A stretch of DNA of 64,000 nt from Branchiostoma floridae (lineage: Eukaryota; Chordata; Leptocardii; Amphioxiformes; Branchiostomatidae). Under the pieces are notes generated by a model. The model was not told where the DNA came from, searched no databases, and saw only the letters and a program-made list of their open reading frames with translations. Both the position numbers and the translations under genes were made by a program. Location: contig NC_049990.1 in the NCBI RefSeq assembly GCF_000003815.2, positions 21,146,965-21,210,964 of the forward strand, read 5' to 3'. Of the stretch, positions 36,672 to 50,200 are shown in pieces (position 1 is the stretch's first letter; every line of letters begins with the position of its first letter).

Positions 36672-39600
36672 ATGGCTAAGCATTTCTTTCTGTTTTCCAT
36701 ATTAATTGTAATGATATGTGCTTCGTGCTTCTCGGACCTTTGTCCGAATTGTCGAGTTCTACATTCGGATTGTAGTGCGGACAAAAATGGCCCTCACAAC
36801 GTCTTCTATGGAGAGACACTTTTCCCCCAGTGTGTCATCTGCGTTACAGCACCGGAGCACGGGGGACGGAGCATCATCCCAGCCTGCCCGGCCGTTGAAA
36901 GGGCGTCGTCTTTGCGGCTTCGCAATTTCAGCCTTGGCTACCTGTCCTCTTCTGACGTGGGGCACCTCACACACCTGCAAAATCTCTACATAGAGCCAGG
37001 TGAGTTGTTCAATCAATAACTTGAAAGGTATACAATACATGGGTTATATTATAACACACCAGCCAATGAGAGAATGAGTCCATTATGCCATAATGATGTC
37101 GAGAACTTCATAATGGATTGTCCAACCTATGATAATAAACACAAACAAAAATGTTACGGCTTATTGTATGTAAAACAGATATGTACCACGACAGAGGTAT
37201 TCATATGACATCATGTTATGTTCTTATATCTACCTATAGTTATGCTATTAGATCTACCTATATACAATAAAGGTCTTCTTCTAACAACATAGATAATCAT
37301 GTCAATTTAACTCTCATAATGCCACCGGCTGCCATTTACAAGACCGCCACTTTTAAGAAAATAAAAATTACGGGTTTTTCAAACAGATCTAATCTCCAGG
37401 CAGATTTACCGGTGGAATAAGATAGAATCCAAGCTTGCCAAGGAGTATGTAACTGGCCGAAGCTAGGGAGTCAGCCAGTCACTCTCTCCCTAAGACCTCC
37501 CCGGAGTGCTTATCTAAGGTCCTCGGGAAGAACTGCCTTGGCTGTCGAACAAATTCTCCGCCGGCCCTGGCTTAAGTCTGGTTTCCGGGCCAAGAGTTGG
37601 CGTTAAAGTATGCCTTCTTGACTGAGATGGCCTCGTAATATTTTAGGAGCCTGGTGTCCATTTGATTCTGGTGGTGCATACGTTCTCTCGATCAATTAGA
37701 AGCTGTCTTGATATTAATACCATTTCCGAAAACGCTTCATTTTTTGCTTATGTCGCTTTTCTCAGGAAACCTCGTCAGTCTGGAAAACGACACCTTTGCT
37801 GGGTTCCAGTCACTTCAACGCCTGTCCTTGAGACGTAACGAACTGACCTATCTGGGTACGAGGTGGCTCGTCCAAACCTACCGCCATCTGAATCTGGCTC
37901 ACAACCAGATAGCCCACATCGAGGACGAGGCGTTTGGTGCGGTTAATGACGGGTGCCTAATGACGAAGGCTATACTCTTACCGTGGAACAAGTTGGAAGT
38001 GATTCGGCCAGACTACTTCAGACATCTCTGTGTGCTGACGATGTTAGACCTTCGGTACAACAACATTCACACCATTCACAAAGGTACCGCTGAAGTTCAC
38101 AATTTTTCAAACGTCACTTTCTGTTTTGTTTCTCTTTCTTTCCATTACTCTTTCTTTCCTCGTCCCCATCTTCGTTTTAGGCACTGGTCACGTACAAGAA
38201 CATGTATCATCACAAACCAAACATGTTTTCCAAATCAAACATCTGATAATTTTGGATATCTAAGTTTGACACATTTATTTTGAGGTATTTTTGTTGCAGC
38301 AGCTATGTGCTATGTAACATACAGCACAAATTTCTTTGGGTGTCAGTTTGTGTAATTTTTTGTGCTCAAATATAAGAATAAGATGATATATATGTAGGGT
38401 AATATAGGATAAATAATTTGATCTTAAAACAATTCATCACCGTTTGCAAAATTCCACCTATCCATGTTTAGCTATGTTTTTAACATATGCCGTAGAAAAG
38501 TGTTACTTGTATATCTGACTGAATGGTATGTGTATCAATATGTATGAACAGGAAATTTGTGTGTAAATTGCCGGCCGACTTGGCCAGGTTGTCAAAACAA
38601 TATGTAACTAGATACAAAACAAACTAATCTGACGCTGACGTAAATTTTCTTCTTGGTGTATTCACTTGGCTATAAAGTAGAAGCCATTTAACTGCACATG
38701 CCGTTTGCCAGCATAATTTGTGCAATTACCCGAGTGGTGCAACAAAGCGAAGTTATCCAGCTGCATCGCACCACCACAGGATTATAGGATTCCGTACCCG
38801 AGCAATTGAATTACATTGTAATAGAAGTGTGCGATAACCAGTTGTGCAATTAACTGGCTTCTACTGTACGTTTTTCCCTGATTTTTGTTTTCATTGAAGG
38901 CCGAAAGTATTGTAATGTTTTTTGAGAGAAACAAAAATACAATCTGTTCTTATTTCAGGAAGTTTCAACGAGGCGTACCGACTCCGAATCATACGTCTTG
39001 CCGACAACAACCTCAGGGTAGTCACTACCGATTGGTTCCCGCCTATAGAAAACGAGAGACTGCTCAGCAGATTGGACTTAGCACAAAATCAAATCGAGTA
39101 TATCGAACCGGAGGCGTTTCTGCATGTCCCCTTTTTGGAGACAATTGGTCTCTCCGACAATCGGATCACAAGTCTGCATGAACACCAGCTCAAACTTCAG
39201 TACACGTTAAAGTTTGCCTGCGCGTTCGAATCTTTAACGGTGACATTGCAAGGAAATCCCATTCGATGCACATGTGCTCTCCGGTGGTTCATAAAATTGG
39301 GTCGACGATTCAATCCTCAGTCGGACTTTAGTTCGTTGACGTGTAGCTATCCGCAAGATTTGGAAGCCACCAAGCTGAGTCATTTCACAAGCGCCATGAT
39401 AGCGTCCATGCAGTGCCCAGCTCCAAAAGCCACAATATCGGCTTTGGATGATGGTCAAACCTTCCGCTGCGAGATATGTTGGGAAAAGGGACCCCCCAAA
39501 CTGATCAAATGGACCCTTCCAAATGACACAAATCTCGTCATCACGAACGTGTCATTCGGAATCGGAACACAAGTCAGCCTCGACGGCATAAACACAACAA

Positions 39601-40322
39601 CAGCTTTCTACATGAATCCGGAAGGATTCGACTGCTGCCATCCCAAAGCATTGCCTACTAATCATTCAACATCGTCGACCGACCAATGCAACTTCGTGGG
39701 AAAGACACTCTCATATGTCACCATTAGTGAACACCTGATGAACGAATGGCTCGGTAAAGATCTTACATGCACACCGTTCTTCCTCTCCGAAGGAGCAAAC
39801 ATAACTGATCATCACAATGTGTCAATACTCCTACATAAGACTCCGCTTTCTTCATCATTCAGGACATCTATTCCACCAGACACAACAAAAAGAGAAGACG
39901 AAGAAATATTTGTTCTTCTAAATTCAGAACAAAATCCTTCTGCAACCACTAAATATACACACGACCTGCTTATAACCGGTTTCTTAACATCTTCGGTTTT
40001 AGCACTGGTCACTTTTCTGTTTACCACGTTGAGAATGACGCTGAAGCGAAAGTGTCAAGAAAACGCGAATCCCGAAGATGACACGCTCTCCCAGCACACG
40101 TATGAGGCCGTGGACGACCAACCTCCGCTCAATAATCAGTACGAAGTCATTGCAGACGATCAAGTGGAGGATGACGTCATCACACCGTACGCACAAGTCA
40201 CCGAAGCGATTATCTACGGAATGGACCCGCATTTGCCTACAACTGGTTCGGCTCGAGATTCGACCAATGATGCATATGACCCAGAGAAGTCTGATGACTC
40301 TGAGCGTGTAACATGGCTTTAG
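36672..40322 (+). CDS. LRR-Ig-like transmembrane receptor with tyrosine-motif tail
   Basis: Predicted single-pass cell-surface receptor; ligand unknown. Three exons, 36672-36999, 37766-38083 and 38959-40322, join in phase 1 to 669 residues. The start ATG opens a signal peptide (FFLFSILIVMICASCFSD). A Cys-rich N-cap follows, then LRRs (LQRLSLRRNELTYLG, HLNLAHNQIAHIED, LTMLDLRYNNIHTIH, LIGLSDNRI-type repeats). Next is an LRRCT (GNPIRCTCALRWF...C...C) and a degenerate Ig-like region (FRCEICWEKGPPKLIKW... DLTCTPF) with several NxS/T sites. The TM is about residues 552-575, then KRK. The tail has TYEAV (Y597), QYEVI (Y610), TPYAQV (Y626) and IIYGM (Y635). TPYAQV fits the ITSM form TxYxx[VI]. ATTAAA lies at 40541. 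Convergent with ZRANB3. Confidence 0.85.
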
Positions 40323-41237
40323 TGGGAACAGTTTAGAACAAAGAGATTTGTAGTCCAATAGGAAAATACTGATTGAAAACTATCTTGTAGTCAGCAATGG
40401 CACCATGTCAGTCATCCTGTTCTTAACAGAAAACTCCTTACAAGTTAGCTTGTTGTACGGTTTTGAAGAGGATATCTTAATCCATGCAAAATGAGACATG
40501 CGTAGGCCTTTCATGACTTTTTATTTAACTCGACACTTTTATTAAAAGATTGAAACACTTTGGTTTATAGGATTTATAATGAGACTTAGCATTCCTATGG
40601 CTATGTTTGATGTAAGTTGTATGTAGAAACTCATCGAGAATTTTCATGATGCACAAAAAGTACACAAAAATGCACTATGATAATTTGTCACTGTGTCAAG
40701 CCAAATAAGCTTAGTAGTAGAGCAATGGATAAAAGTAGCTCTGCAATGTTACATTTAACATTTTAACTTCCTTTGTGGTTGAAAGCACAATTTCATTTAG
40801 TCTTTTCATGAATACATGTGTCTTTGGTCTTTGTCTACTACAACTGTACTATATTAGCTACCATACAACAGCTTTTTATATCTGTAAAAATATAACATGT
40901 ACTAGTAGCCTCCTTTGCAGACTTCCGGAGCAGTGGGGTTTATTTGTTAGGCCGCTGGTTCTCATCTTTCAACATGGGCTAAGGTTTATTATGTATTATG
41001 TACTTATTGGAGTATTTTTGGGAGGAGTGCTGGTTGGCGATTTTCAAGATGGGGAGAGGGAAGTGGCTGGGAGTTTTGCCACATTCGGGTGTTGGCCAAC
41101 TTGCTATATCCAACTTGAAAATCGCAAACAAGTGCTCTGTCTAAAAGTAAATGCCACCATTCCGAAAGTCTGCAAAGAAGGCTATAACACTGTTTTACGT
41201 GTACATTGCAAACAGTGTACTCTTGACTTCCATTGTC

Positions 41238-44200
41238 TTATTGTTTTATGAAGTCCATAATACTTCTGTATCCGTCCTGCGACCTGCGTTCCTGCTTCTG
41301 CGCTGTCCTGCGCTGTCGGTTCTGCTGCTGCGTGACCTTGCGGTGACACATCACGCACAGCGTACGGAAGTTATCCAGCGAGCACAGCCCCCCGCCGTCC
41401 GCCACGGGTACGATATGGTCCGCGTGCCAGAACTGCCCCTCCCTCGGGTCTGTGATGATTTTGTTCAGCTGTGCGGTGGGGAGAGAAGACAGCGGGGTGC
41501 CCTTCAGGAATACCTTGCGCTCAGAAATCGGCAACTCTTTTACCTACAAACACATAACACCAAACAAAAAAATGCGACTGTCACCCAGAGAATAACCAAA
41601 AAACATGTTTTAAAATCACAACACTTTACTACCATTTGTAATCTAAAATCAAGGTGAATGCTAATGTCTGGGCTAAGATATGGGAAATTTTGACATTGTA
41701 GAGACTTTTTGTGGCCATATCAAATAGGCACTTTCAGGAAAATTACCTTCAAGTTGTCACTCTATCATTTTGGAGTCAAGCATCTGTTGGCCCTTGTCAC
41801 CAAAGGTTAGCCAGATGCATCAAGGCTATCCCTGCCTCAAGGCAGCCTTGTTCACCTTGTAACTGTCTTTACTCACCCCCCTCCCCACCCCACTAGAAAA
41901 AAATCACAACTTTCAATTGACATCAGGTTTTAAACATTCGAAGCAGGCACAAGCTGAAAAGGGCAGGATTTCAGGCTGATTGTCAGTAGGATCTAACCTG
42001 CTGGAAGATCTGTCTCATGTTGGTTCCACAGATCTGACACACCCCAAACTCTGTATCCCTCAGCTGCTGTCTGGAGTGACCCCCTTTCATCCGTATCCTG
42101 TACTCCTCCTTACACTCAGTGGAACAGTACCGGTGCTGTCTTACGTGAGACGACACAGCTGCTGTTTCTGCTGTCAGACCAGACTGTTGGGTGACCGGTT
42201 TCTGACACCAGAGGCAGAGAGGCCTTCCAGCGCTGTCAACGACCTGTAGCTGTCCACGAGGTCTGGTCTCGCCCCCCTCCTGCTGTTCCGTGGACCGGCT
42301 GTCCTCTGCAGCTGAGTCTGCTGTACCCGAGTCACTGCTGTTAGCAGCTGTTCCAAACCCAGCTGAAGTCTCTTGTTTGTCGGTACTGTCTGCAGGTGGT
42401 TTCACAGCTGTTTGTCCTGGCTTAGTGACTGTGCTGCTAGGCTGTCTTCTTGACACAACTTGAACAGTCCCGCCCTCCCGCTCAGCAACTTTGAATGCTC
42501 TTTGCATAAAGTCCTCCTAAACAAGTGTAGATGGAGTATCAAGTATTAGCTGTATCCATAATCATTAGAGACTACTTCTACCCTAAGCTTGTGTAAAGAG
42601 TACATATTGTACTTTTTGTCCTCTCACAAGCAGTACTGTTGTCACTTACGTATGGTTTTAACTTAAAATCTTTACATCCTGGACAGTTTATCTACTTATT
42701 TCATTTTTAGACAGCTGGGTGACTTTTTGACCAGCTTTTAAAAGTTTTAAAAGTTGTTTCAAAGGAGGCCCAGCATACATATAAACAGGACAAGACGTGT
42801 TAAATACAAACGGTGGACAACATCATTGATAAGTTGAACACATAACGCTAGTTCACTTTTATCCGCAGGGCAACCTATATCCATTGCTTTCATAAAAACG
42901 GGTACTACCGATATTAAGTCGATGGACGATAGTTTCAAACTTGAATAGTTTGAACATATTACAACCTGAAACCACCGTTGGTTGACTTGATATCCCTTAA
43001 TACCTTGAGTAAACACAACGAATATAGGTTTCCCTGCGGATAAAGGTGAACTGGCATTACATGTACATGTAAAATCCAATGCAACAAAAAAAAAGCATTG
43101 TCCATTACTCAATGTTCTAGACATTCCAAGGTCAAAGCAAATGAAAGTCTACAGTTGAAGGGGAGGTCAGAGACTGACCTTTGACATGAAGCGTTGGTTC
43201 TTGCAGGAGGCCTTACGTCTCTGACTCTGGCTCAGCTCTTCAGCCAGGAGGGAAGGACTGATGAACAGACGGCCACTTCTTCTCACTACTCTCTTCTTGG
43301 GTTCACTCAGCCTGAAAAAATCATTAAAGTCTCAATCACATGTTACGCAAACAAGAAAGCTTCTGAAAAAAGCTGGCCGGTGCGTATTTTGGAAAAAGCC
43401 TAGATGTTAAACAAAATCACATGAAAAAAGAGTTTTTAAACATCGAATTACTGAATTGGTCTGTCTTCTATTAAAATATAGGTTTATAAACATTACAAGA
43501 CATTTGTCTAACAAAGAAAAAAAATTGTTACAAGTGGGGTTTGAACCCACGATCCACGGCTGCAAAAGCAAATCGCTATATCCACCCAGCGCGTAGACCG
43601 CTCGGCCACGCTAACTCCATTGCGTAATCGTGCGTATAGAAGGCTATAAGAAGAGTTTGGTTAAATTGACCGATCCATGCATCTATGCATCCATGCAAAC
43701 CAAACCGTTTAACGAACGGCTTCTCTCGCCCCTAACTCTAAGCAAATATGGACAATTGAGCTGCAACCTTAGGTGTGTGGGTCAACTTGCTCTACTGAAA
43801 GTAAGAGACCCACTTCTTTCTACTTGAAACATGAAAGGGAATCCTTATCAAACATTTTGACAATGTCTTCAAAGAATTTACAACATGGGGAACTTGACGC
43901 ACACATATCTGATAACAGTTCACCTGGGCTTGTTTTTCTCCCCACTTGCCTACTAATTTTGAAAAAGACGTTGCCTGAAAAGTAATGACTGCAATGATTT
44001 CAAATTTGGAGAATATTGATAAAAAGCTTCAAACTGTGAAGTTGTGACTTGAAATCTGAGTTGTGCTTATTATTTTTGGGTGAGGCTGAGAATTTATGGA
44101 TCACCTCTTGAAGAATACTCAGGTAAAAAAAAGAGTATTCAGGGATATCAAGTTGATTGATGTTGGTTTCAAACTGCAATACTTTTAATACTAAAACCTT

Positions 44201-47200
44201 CATCTGTCAACTTGATATCTCTAAATACGCTTTTTCAAAAAACAATGGATATAAGCTACTCCACAGGTGACCTAGCATTACCTGTTCCACTCCTGTACCA
44301 TCCTGAGCACCAGGCGCCAGTTCGCGGGCTGGTGGAGGAGGGGGGGCAGACTGTCCATGTTCCGCTGTTCCACATCCAACACTGAGAAGTTACAGCGCAG
44401 GGGTTGGTCATCCTGTTGGGAAAAACAAACAAGCTAAAAACACGTACTCATACAGATTTTTGCTATCAATATGTAAAGTAAGGATGAAGTTTAAGGTAAA
44501 TGTTACTGTACAGGACATATCAAAGAGCTTTAAAACTAATGTACATGGAATTTTTTTTCCTGCCTGTTTCTTAGAACAAGGTTTTATCAACCATTGCAAA
44601 CATCTTACTGCATGTATGATACTACTTATGTTCGGTATGAACATCACATAGAAAATGTTTCATTTCGCCCCCTCACAAAATTTATTTCTAAGCTTGCCAA
44701 CAATTGAATTGCAGTTACTTAGAAATACTAGTGCAAAACAAGACTTTAAAAGGTAAGACTGTACCACATCATAGAGGTAGACTCTGTCGGTGTGAAAGCT
44801 GGCACAAAACTGTAACTCCTCGTACACTGGAATGTCCTCCAACTTTACAACTGGATCTTTACTTCCGCAATCTACTTCTCCCTCTTCTGTTCCAATGTCA
44901 GCATTCATACTGAAAGTCTCCAAGTCAAACATGCTGTCACCACTCTTCCTTGTAGTACCACTGCTGCCTGCTAGGTGGCCTCGTGGAGACACAGACTTCT
45001 CGCAGTCCAACAGCATGTCATCTGAGATGTCGTCATCATCAAACCAATCCGACCCCTGTACACCAGGGCTACCAGAAGTGCTGCCACTGGCCGGGGAGTT
45101 CGCAAAGGGAGAGGAAAGGTTTTTGTGGATTTGTTTAGAAGGAGGAGTTCTTGTGGTTCCAATGTTGGCAGGAATGCTCTGCTTTTTCATTTGTAACTTA
45201 CGTAAGGGCAGTTTTGACTTGCCTCCTTGTAGAGTAGATGCTTCTTCTCTACTAGGTGTGTTTGGTGCACTTTGAAGCATTTTGCTAGCTGATGACATAC
45301 TTATAGCTTTCTGAAGACTGCCACATCTTTCCTCAACAGGTTTTCTTGCACTATTGCTACCTCTGGAAGGCGTAGCTTTTGTGTCAGCAGTTTTGAGTTT
45401 AGGTGTAAGAGTACCATCAAGGCTGCCCTGTGGAGACTCTGTTGAGCTCAACTTTAGTCTTTTCCGTGGTCTCGGTGAGAAACAAGCGTCACAGTCCTCC
45501 GCATCACTGTCAGCATTCCTGTAGCCACAGTTGCTGTTCTCACACTGCCAGGTGGACTTACCACGGCAAGGGGAGGGCCTAAACACCTGTGCTGCTACAG
45601 CTAAGTCTTCAGCAATGCTAGACTCTTGGGAAGGGTCTGGCACTGCAGGCGGTGTACTACAGAACAAGATGTCTGATTGTGTTTTCTTGGGAATGCTGTC
45701 CTTCTTGGCCTCATGTGACGTAAACTCTGATGATGAGGGGGCCAATGTCTGCTCTGTCGTGGAGGCTGATTCACATGTAGCTTCCTCATCTTCTGCACTT
45801 GAATACATAGTCAAGTCAACAATGTGTTTGTTGTTGTTGTGATTGTTTGAAGCCTTTTCAGCTGCAATCAAATCTGAAGAGGTAGACTTCTCAGATGTAG
45901 TCAGACATGTTTTAGCACCCCTGCCTGTAGGTGTGTTTTGAATGGTGGTGTGGGATGTTGAAGGTTTTGCTGGTGTGTCACAAGGGTTCTCTCCGACTTT
46001 ACCAACTGACAACATGTCTTCTTTCTGTGCATCATCAGTAACTGTCTTGTCTTCACCTGCTTTGGAATCAGGAGTTCCCAGACCTAAAGAAGCATCTCTT
46101 CTCAAGTGTCTTGCTTTTGACTCCTTTGCGACGTTAAGAGTAGGGCTGCTAAAGTCACTGTCAGATTGTCTTTGCTGGCTCCGAGTTGAGGGTCTCTCTG
46201 AGAAATAAAATCAAAGAAATTGTTGAAAGATAAGGCGGTTTATCTGAATCCATCACCAATGAAAGTACTTTTGGTGATTTACAACCTAAATGTGGAGCAT
46301 AACTACGTGACACTTTTTTAACAGACTTTCCAAGATGGTCTTAAACATAAATTTCTTTGTATTTTGGTCTTCCCTGATATTAAACAATCAGCATTTATGA
46401 TTCCACTTGTATATTCTATTGAATTTTCTTTTATTTCTTTAGCACTGTGACAATGCATTGCAATGTGATACCGTGTCAGCATTGCTGACATCTGGTGCAA
46501 TCAGTTGAACAAAATACATCAAGTTAGCAGTTATGTTGAGCAAAAACATCTCACCTTTTTTCCTTGGTGTCTCACACATCTCACAGACCTTCAGCAGTTC
46601 ATGGTTATGAAAGGTACAGAGTGAACAGCCCCATCCTGACACTTCTGCATGATTCTCTGCCCTCCCACTGCTAGAATCTTCTGCTTCCTTTTCAGAACTT
46701 CTGTCGTCCGACTTGCTTCTCTTACTGCTTGGTGTGGCAACATCTAGATCTATTTCTTGACCAATGACAGACTTTTTTTCTTGACCAATGAGAGAGGAGC
46801 CATCGTCGACATTCTGATCGTACCCTATGATAGTGTCAGATGACGAAGAAGTATCGCTGTCAATGGCGCCCATTTTTCCACCGGACAAGAGATGAGCTAT
46901 ACTCTTCTCACTCTCATCAGCAGTACTCTCAGTGTCAGAGTCAATCACAAACATGTCAGATCTACTGGAGCGGTGCGCCTTTTGTACATCTCTGAAGTCC
47001 CCTTCATCATCATCATCATCTTCAAGGATGAGCGACACACTTCCGGTACCCATGCTGGTTTTCGGTTTGTCCGAAGGTTGCGCTTTTTGTCCGCGGCCAC
47101 TCTTTGGTGTGAAGTAGGATCGCAAGTCCTTCTGCGTATTTGGCTGTAAGCGACAATATCGTAAGAAAATGAACAATTGAAGATCATCTCTAGGGCAAAC

Positions 47201-50200
47201 ACATGTATACTGAAAAACTGACTTAAGGACAAAACAAGACTGTAACACTTTTACGAACCAGAAGTTTCAGCTGAACAACATTCCTCTAGCCTGGGTACCA
47301 TCCTATTACTACGGTTACGAATCTCCATACACTCGCTGCCAGCAAGTAGAAGAAGCCCTGGAAGTGATCGGACGGTACCCAGGCTACCAATCTACTTCAT
47401 TCTCATGGAAGAATTCAGATATTCGATGATAATTAAACCTGTGTGAAGAAGAAGCTGTCATCCTCCTCCTGCTGTTCCCCTGGTAACCAGACAGCAGCCC
47501 TGGACAGGAACTCAGCCTGGTCCTTATCACACTCCTCAGCATGGAGCTCTGCCAGCTTCCCGTTCAGGGTACTGGTCACTACACTGACCTAGAGGGGCAT
47601 AGACAATGTCAAGTAAGCTCTGAGAGTTACTAACTTACTATATAACTTATTATACTGGAGCACAGCAAGCTTCCTGTTCAGGGTACTGGTCACTACACTC
47701 ACCTGGAGGGACATACAATAGTAAGCTCAGAGTTCCTACATAACAAACCCACATTATCTCTACCTAGCAACATTAGTGCCGGCAATACATATGGAGATAG
47801 ATACATTATCAATTGCAAGTGGGCTCAGAGTTTAGACATTTATTTAGTTTTTACCACATCTGTGGAAGAATTGACAGGACCCCTACTCTTTTCAATAACT
47901 GTGACATACCTGAGGTGTGGCTATCCCAAACACAGAACATCCATCTAACATCCTTTCCGAGGGAAAGTCACTTGTAACTGTTTCATCTGCACACTCAAAC
48001 ATTCCATTTTGGTTTTGTTTTTAAGAATTTCAAAATACAAAAATAATAGGTGCAGGAGGACAGAAAAGTCTTGACTTGTTCAACGTAACAAAACAATTCT
48101 GGCCCTGCAATCTTAAACATATTCAAATCCTTCTATTCTGTTTTGTATTCTTATTTGATTGTAACACTAGCTCACCTTTATTCGCAGGGTAACCTTTATC
48201 CGTTCTATTCAAGACTAGGGTATCTAGGGATATCAAGTCAACAGAAGGAGGTTTCAAACTGCAATACCTAACACAAATGCAAATTAAAACCACTGTCCAT
48301 CGACTTGATATCACTAAATTACCTGTTTGTACATAGAACAGATATGGGTTACCGGTACCTCGCGGATAATGGTGAACTAGCGTTAACACCTTTCTAGTGA
48401 GCATGCTCCACATCCAGTCGTCGATGGTGTTCCTGGCGACCAGGTAGTGCACGTGGACGGAGTTGTGCTGCCCGATCCGGTGGGCGCGGTCCTCGGCCTG
48501 CTCCAGCACCCCGGGGGTCCAGTACAGCTCCGCAAACACCACGTGACTCGCAGCTGTCAACGTCAACCCCTGGGGGAAGAACACAATTGCAATATCATAA
48601 GAAAAAAATCAGGCAGAATTCTGCTGATCAGAAAGTTTCTTGTCAATAGTTGAACAGGTTCAAACAACATACTTTGTGCTTTCATACATGTTATCTAGCA
48701 TGACCTCTATCCATCATAGTGCAAGCAGTGTCTGTGATCCATGTACATGTACGTCTACACTACCGAAACGTATAATGCTAGTTCATATTTATCCGTGGGA
48801 TAACCTACAAATCAACAATGATGGTTTCAAATGTGTGTATTGTAATTTGAAACCAGTCTGTCAACTTGGTATCCTTATCCCTTTTTTATAACAGAAATAG
48901 GGAACCCTGTGAAGTAACGTTAGATTCTTGGCTTACCGTTCCTGCAGCTAGAATACTCAGAACTGCAACTTTAATTGTTGGGTCTCCTTGAAACTGCTGT
49001 ACAAGGTGCTGTGAAGAGAAGAAAAGACATACACAGTCTTCAGTTAATTCTTGGAGTCACCTGTCTATCTACACAACATTACCAAAATAAAGTAGGAAAT
49101 ATATTATGCCAGTCATATTTCAACTCTTCTTATGGCATAAATAGAGCCATATCCTACAAAATGCCTGCAATCAAGTGCAATGATTTTCTGTTATTCTTGA
49201 TAAGACTTGAAAAACCTGTACTTTCCTGTGCTTTCAGGCAGTAGATTTAGGGCTTCAATTTACCCTCTTGTAAAGAAACAATGTAGCATTCTTGAGGGTG
49301 CAAGTACAAGTAACCATATTTCACACATTAGACATTATGAATCCAATCATGTATGTATCATTATCATAAGTGTGAAAATTTTTTTTTTGGTTTTAATTCA
49401 TGTTTGCTGTTCCACATCAAAATGAATACTACTAACGTTACACAACTACAACTGCAAACACTCCCTTTTCTTCCTTTTACAAAATTAAATCCTTGTGAAC
49501 TAAAACGCATTTACAGTATCACAAAACTTAATAAACATGTGCTTTCTCAACTACAGTGTATGCTGTAGTACTGAAACCTACCGTTCTCTCAGCGCTGGGC
49601 ACAGAGCCATCGATCCGTATGTACTTGACCTTGCTGTGGATGAGTGTCTGGGTGACGGCCTGTAGCATGTGCTTGTGGTGACCAAACACGATGAACTTCA
49701 TGGGGTCATTCTCCAGTAGAACCTTGATGTACTCTTGCACAGAACCTGCCTAAAGGACACAATAGTACATGTAAATTAAAAGCCATTGTCTGCAGTTCTA
49801 CAAAGAAAAGCCATACAATATGATCAAACCTCCTTGATATGATGATGCAGTATCGCAGTCAGTAATTGTAGCAATTGTTATTGGGTCGGCCAACTAATAA
49901 AACTCTCTCTTTGCAGCAAGGGGCTGAATTGTGAGGAGCCTACGATAGGCCTGGCTAAATTGCAAAAGTGTGGAGCAGCTGCCATTTAGCGCTAACTCAG
50001 GTGACTTTAAGCAGTTGTGAGAAAAGGTAGTAGTTTACAGCTTTTTCTTTTAGTGATGGGAAAATGGCTCTACCTGGCCTCAGCACAGTGATCCATTAAT
50101 TGCAATGATAAAATTTTTGCCGTTGAATAGTGACCACTAAAGTTGCTAAAATCATATTACCGTTATCAGAATTATAGTACCGTTATCAGAATTATAGTAC

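Noticed and set aside
40775-41270. 158-codon + strand ORF between two convergent genes
   Set aside because: It overlaps the 3' UTR and last exon of ZRANB3 on the other strand; composition is random and it has no domain.
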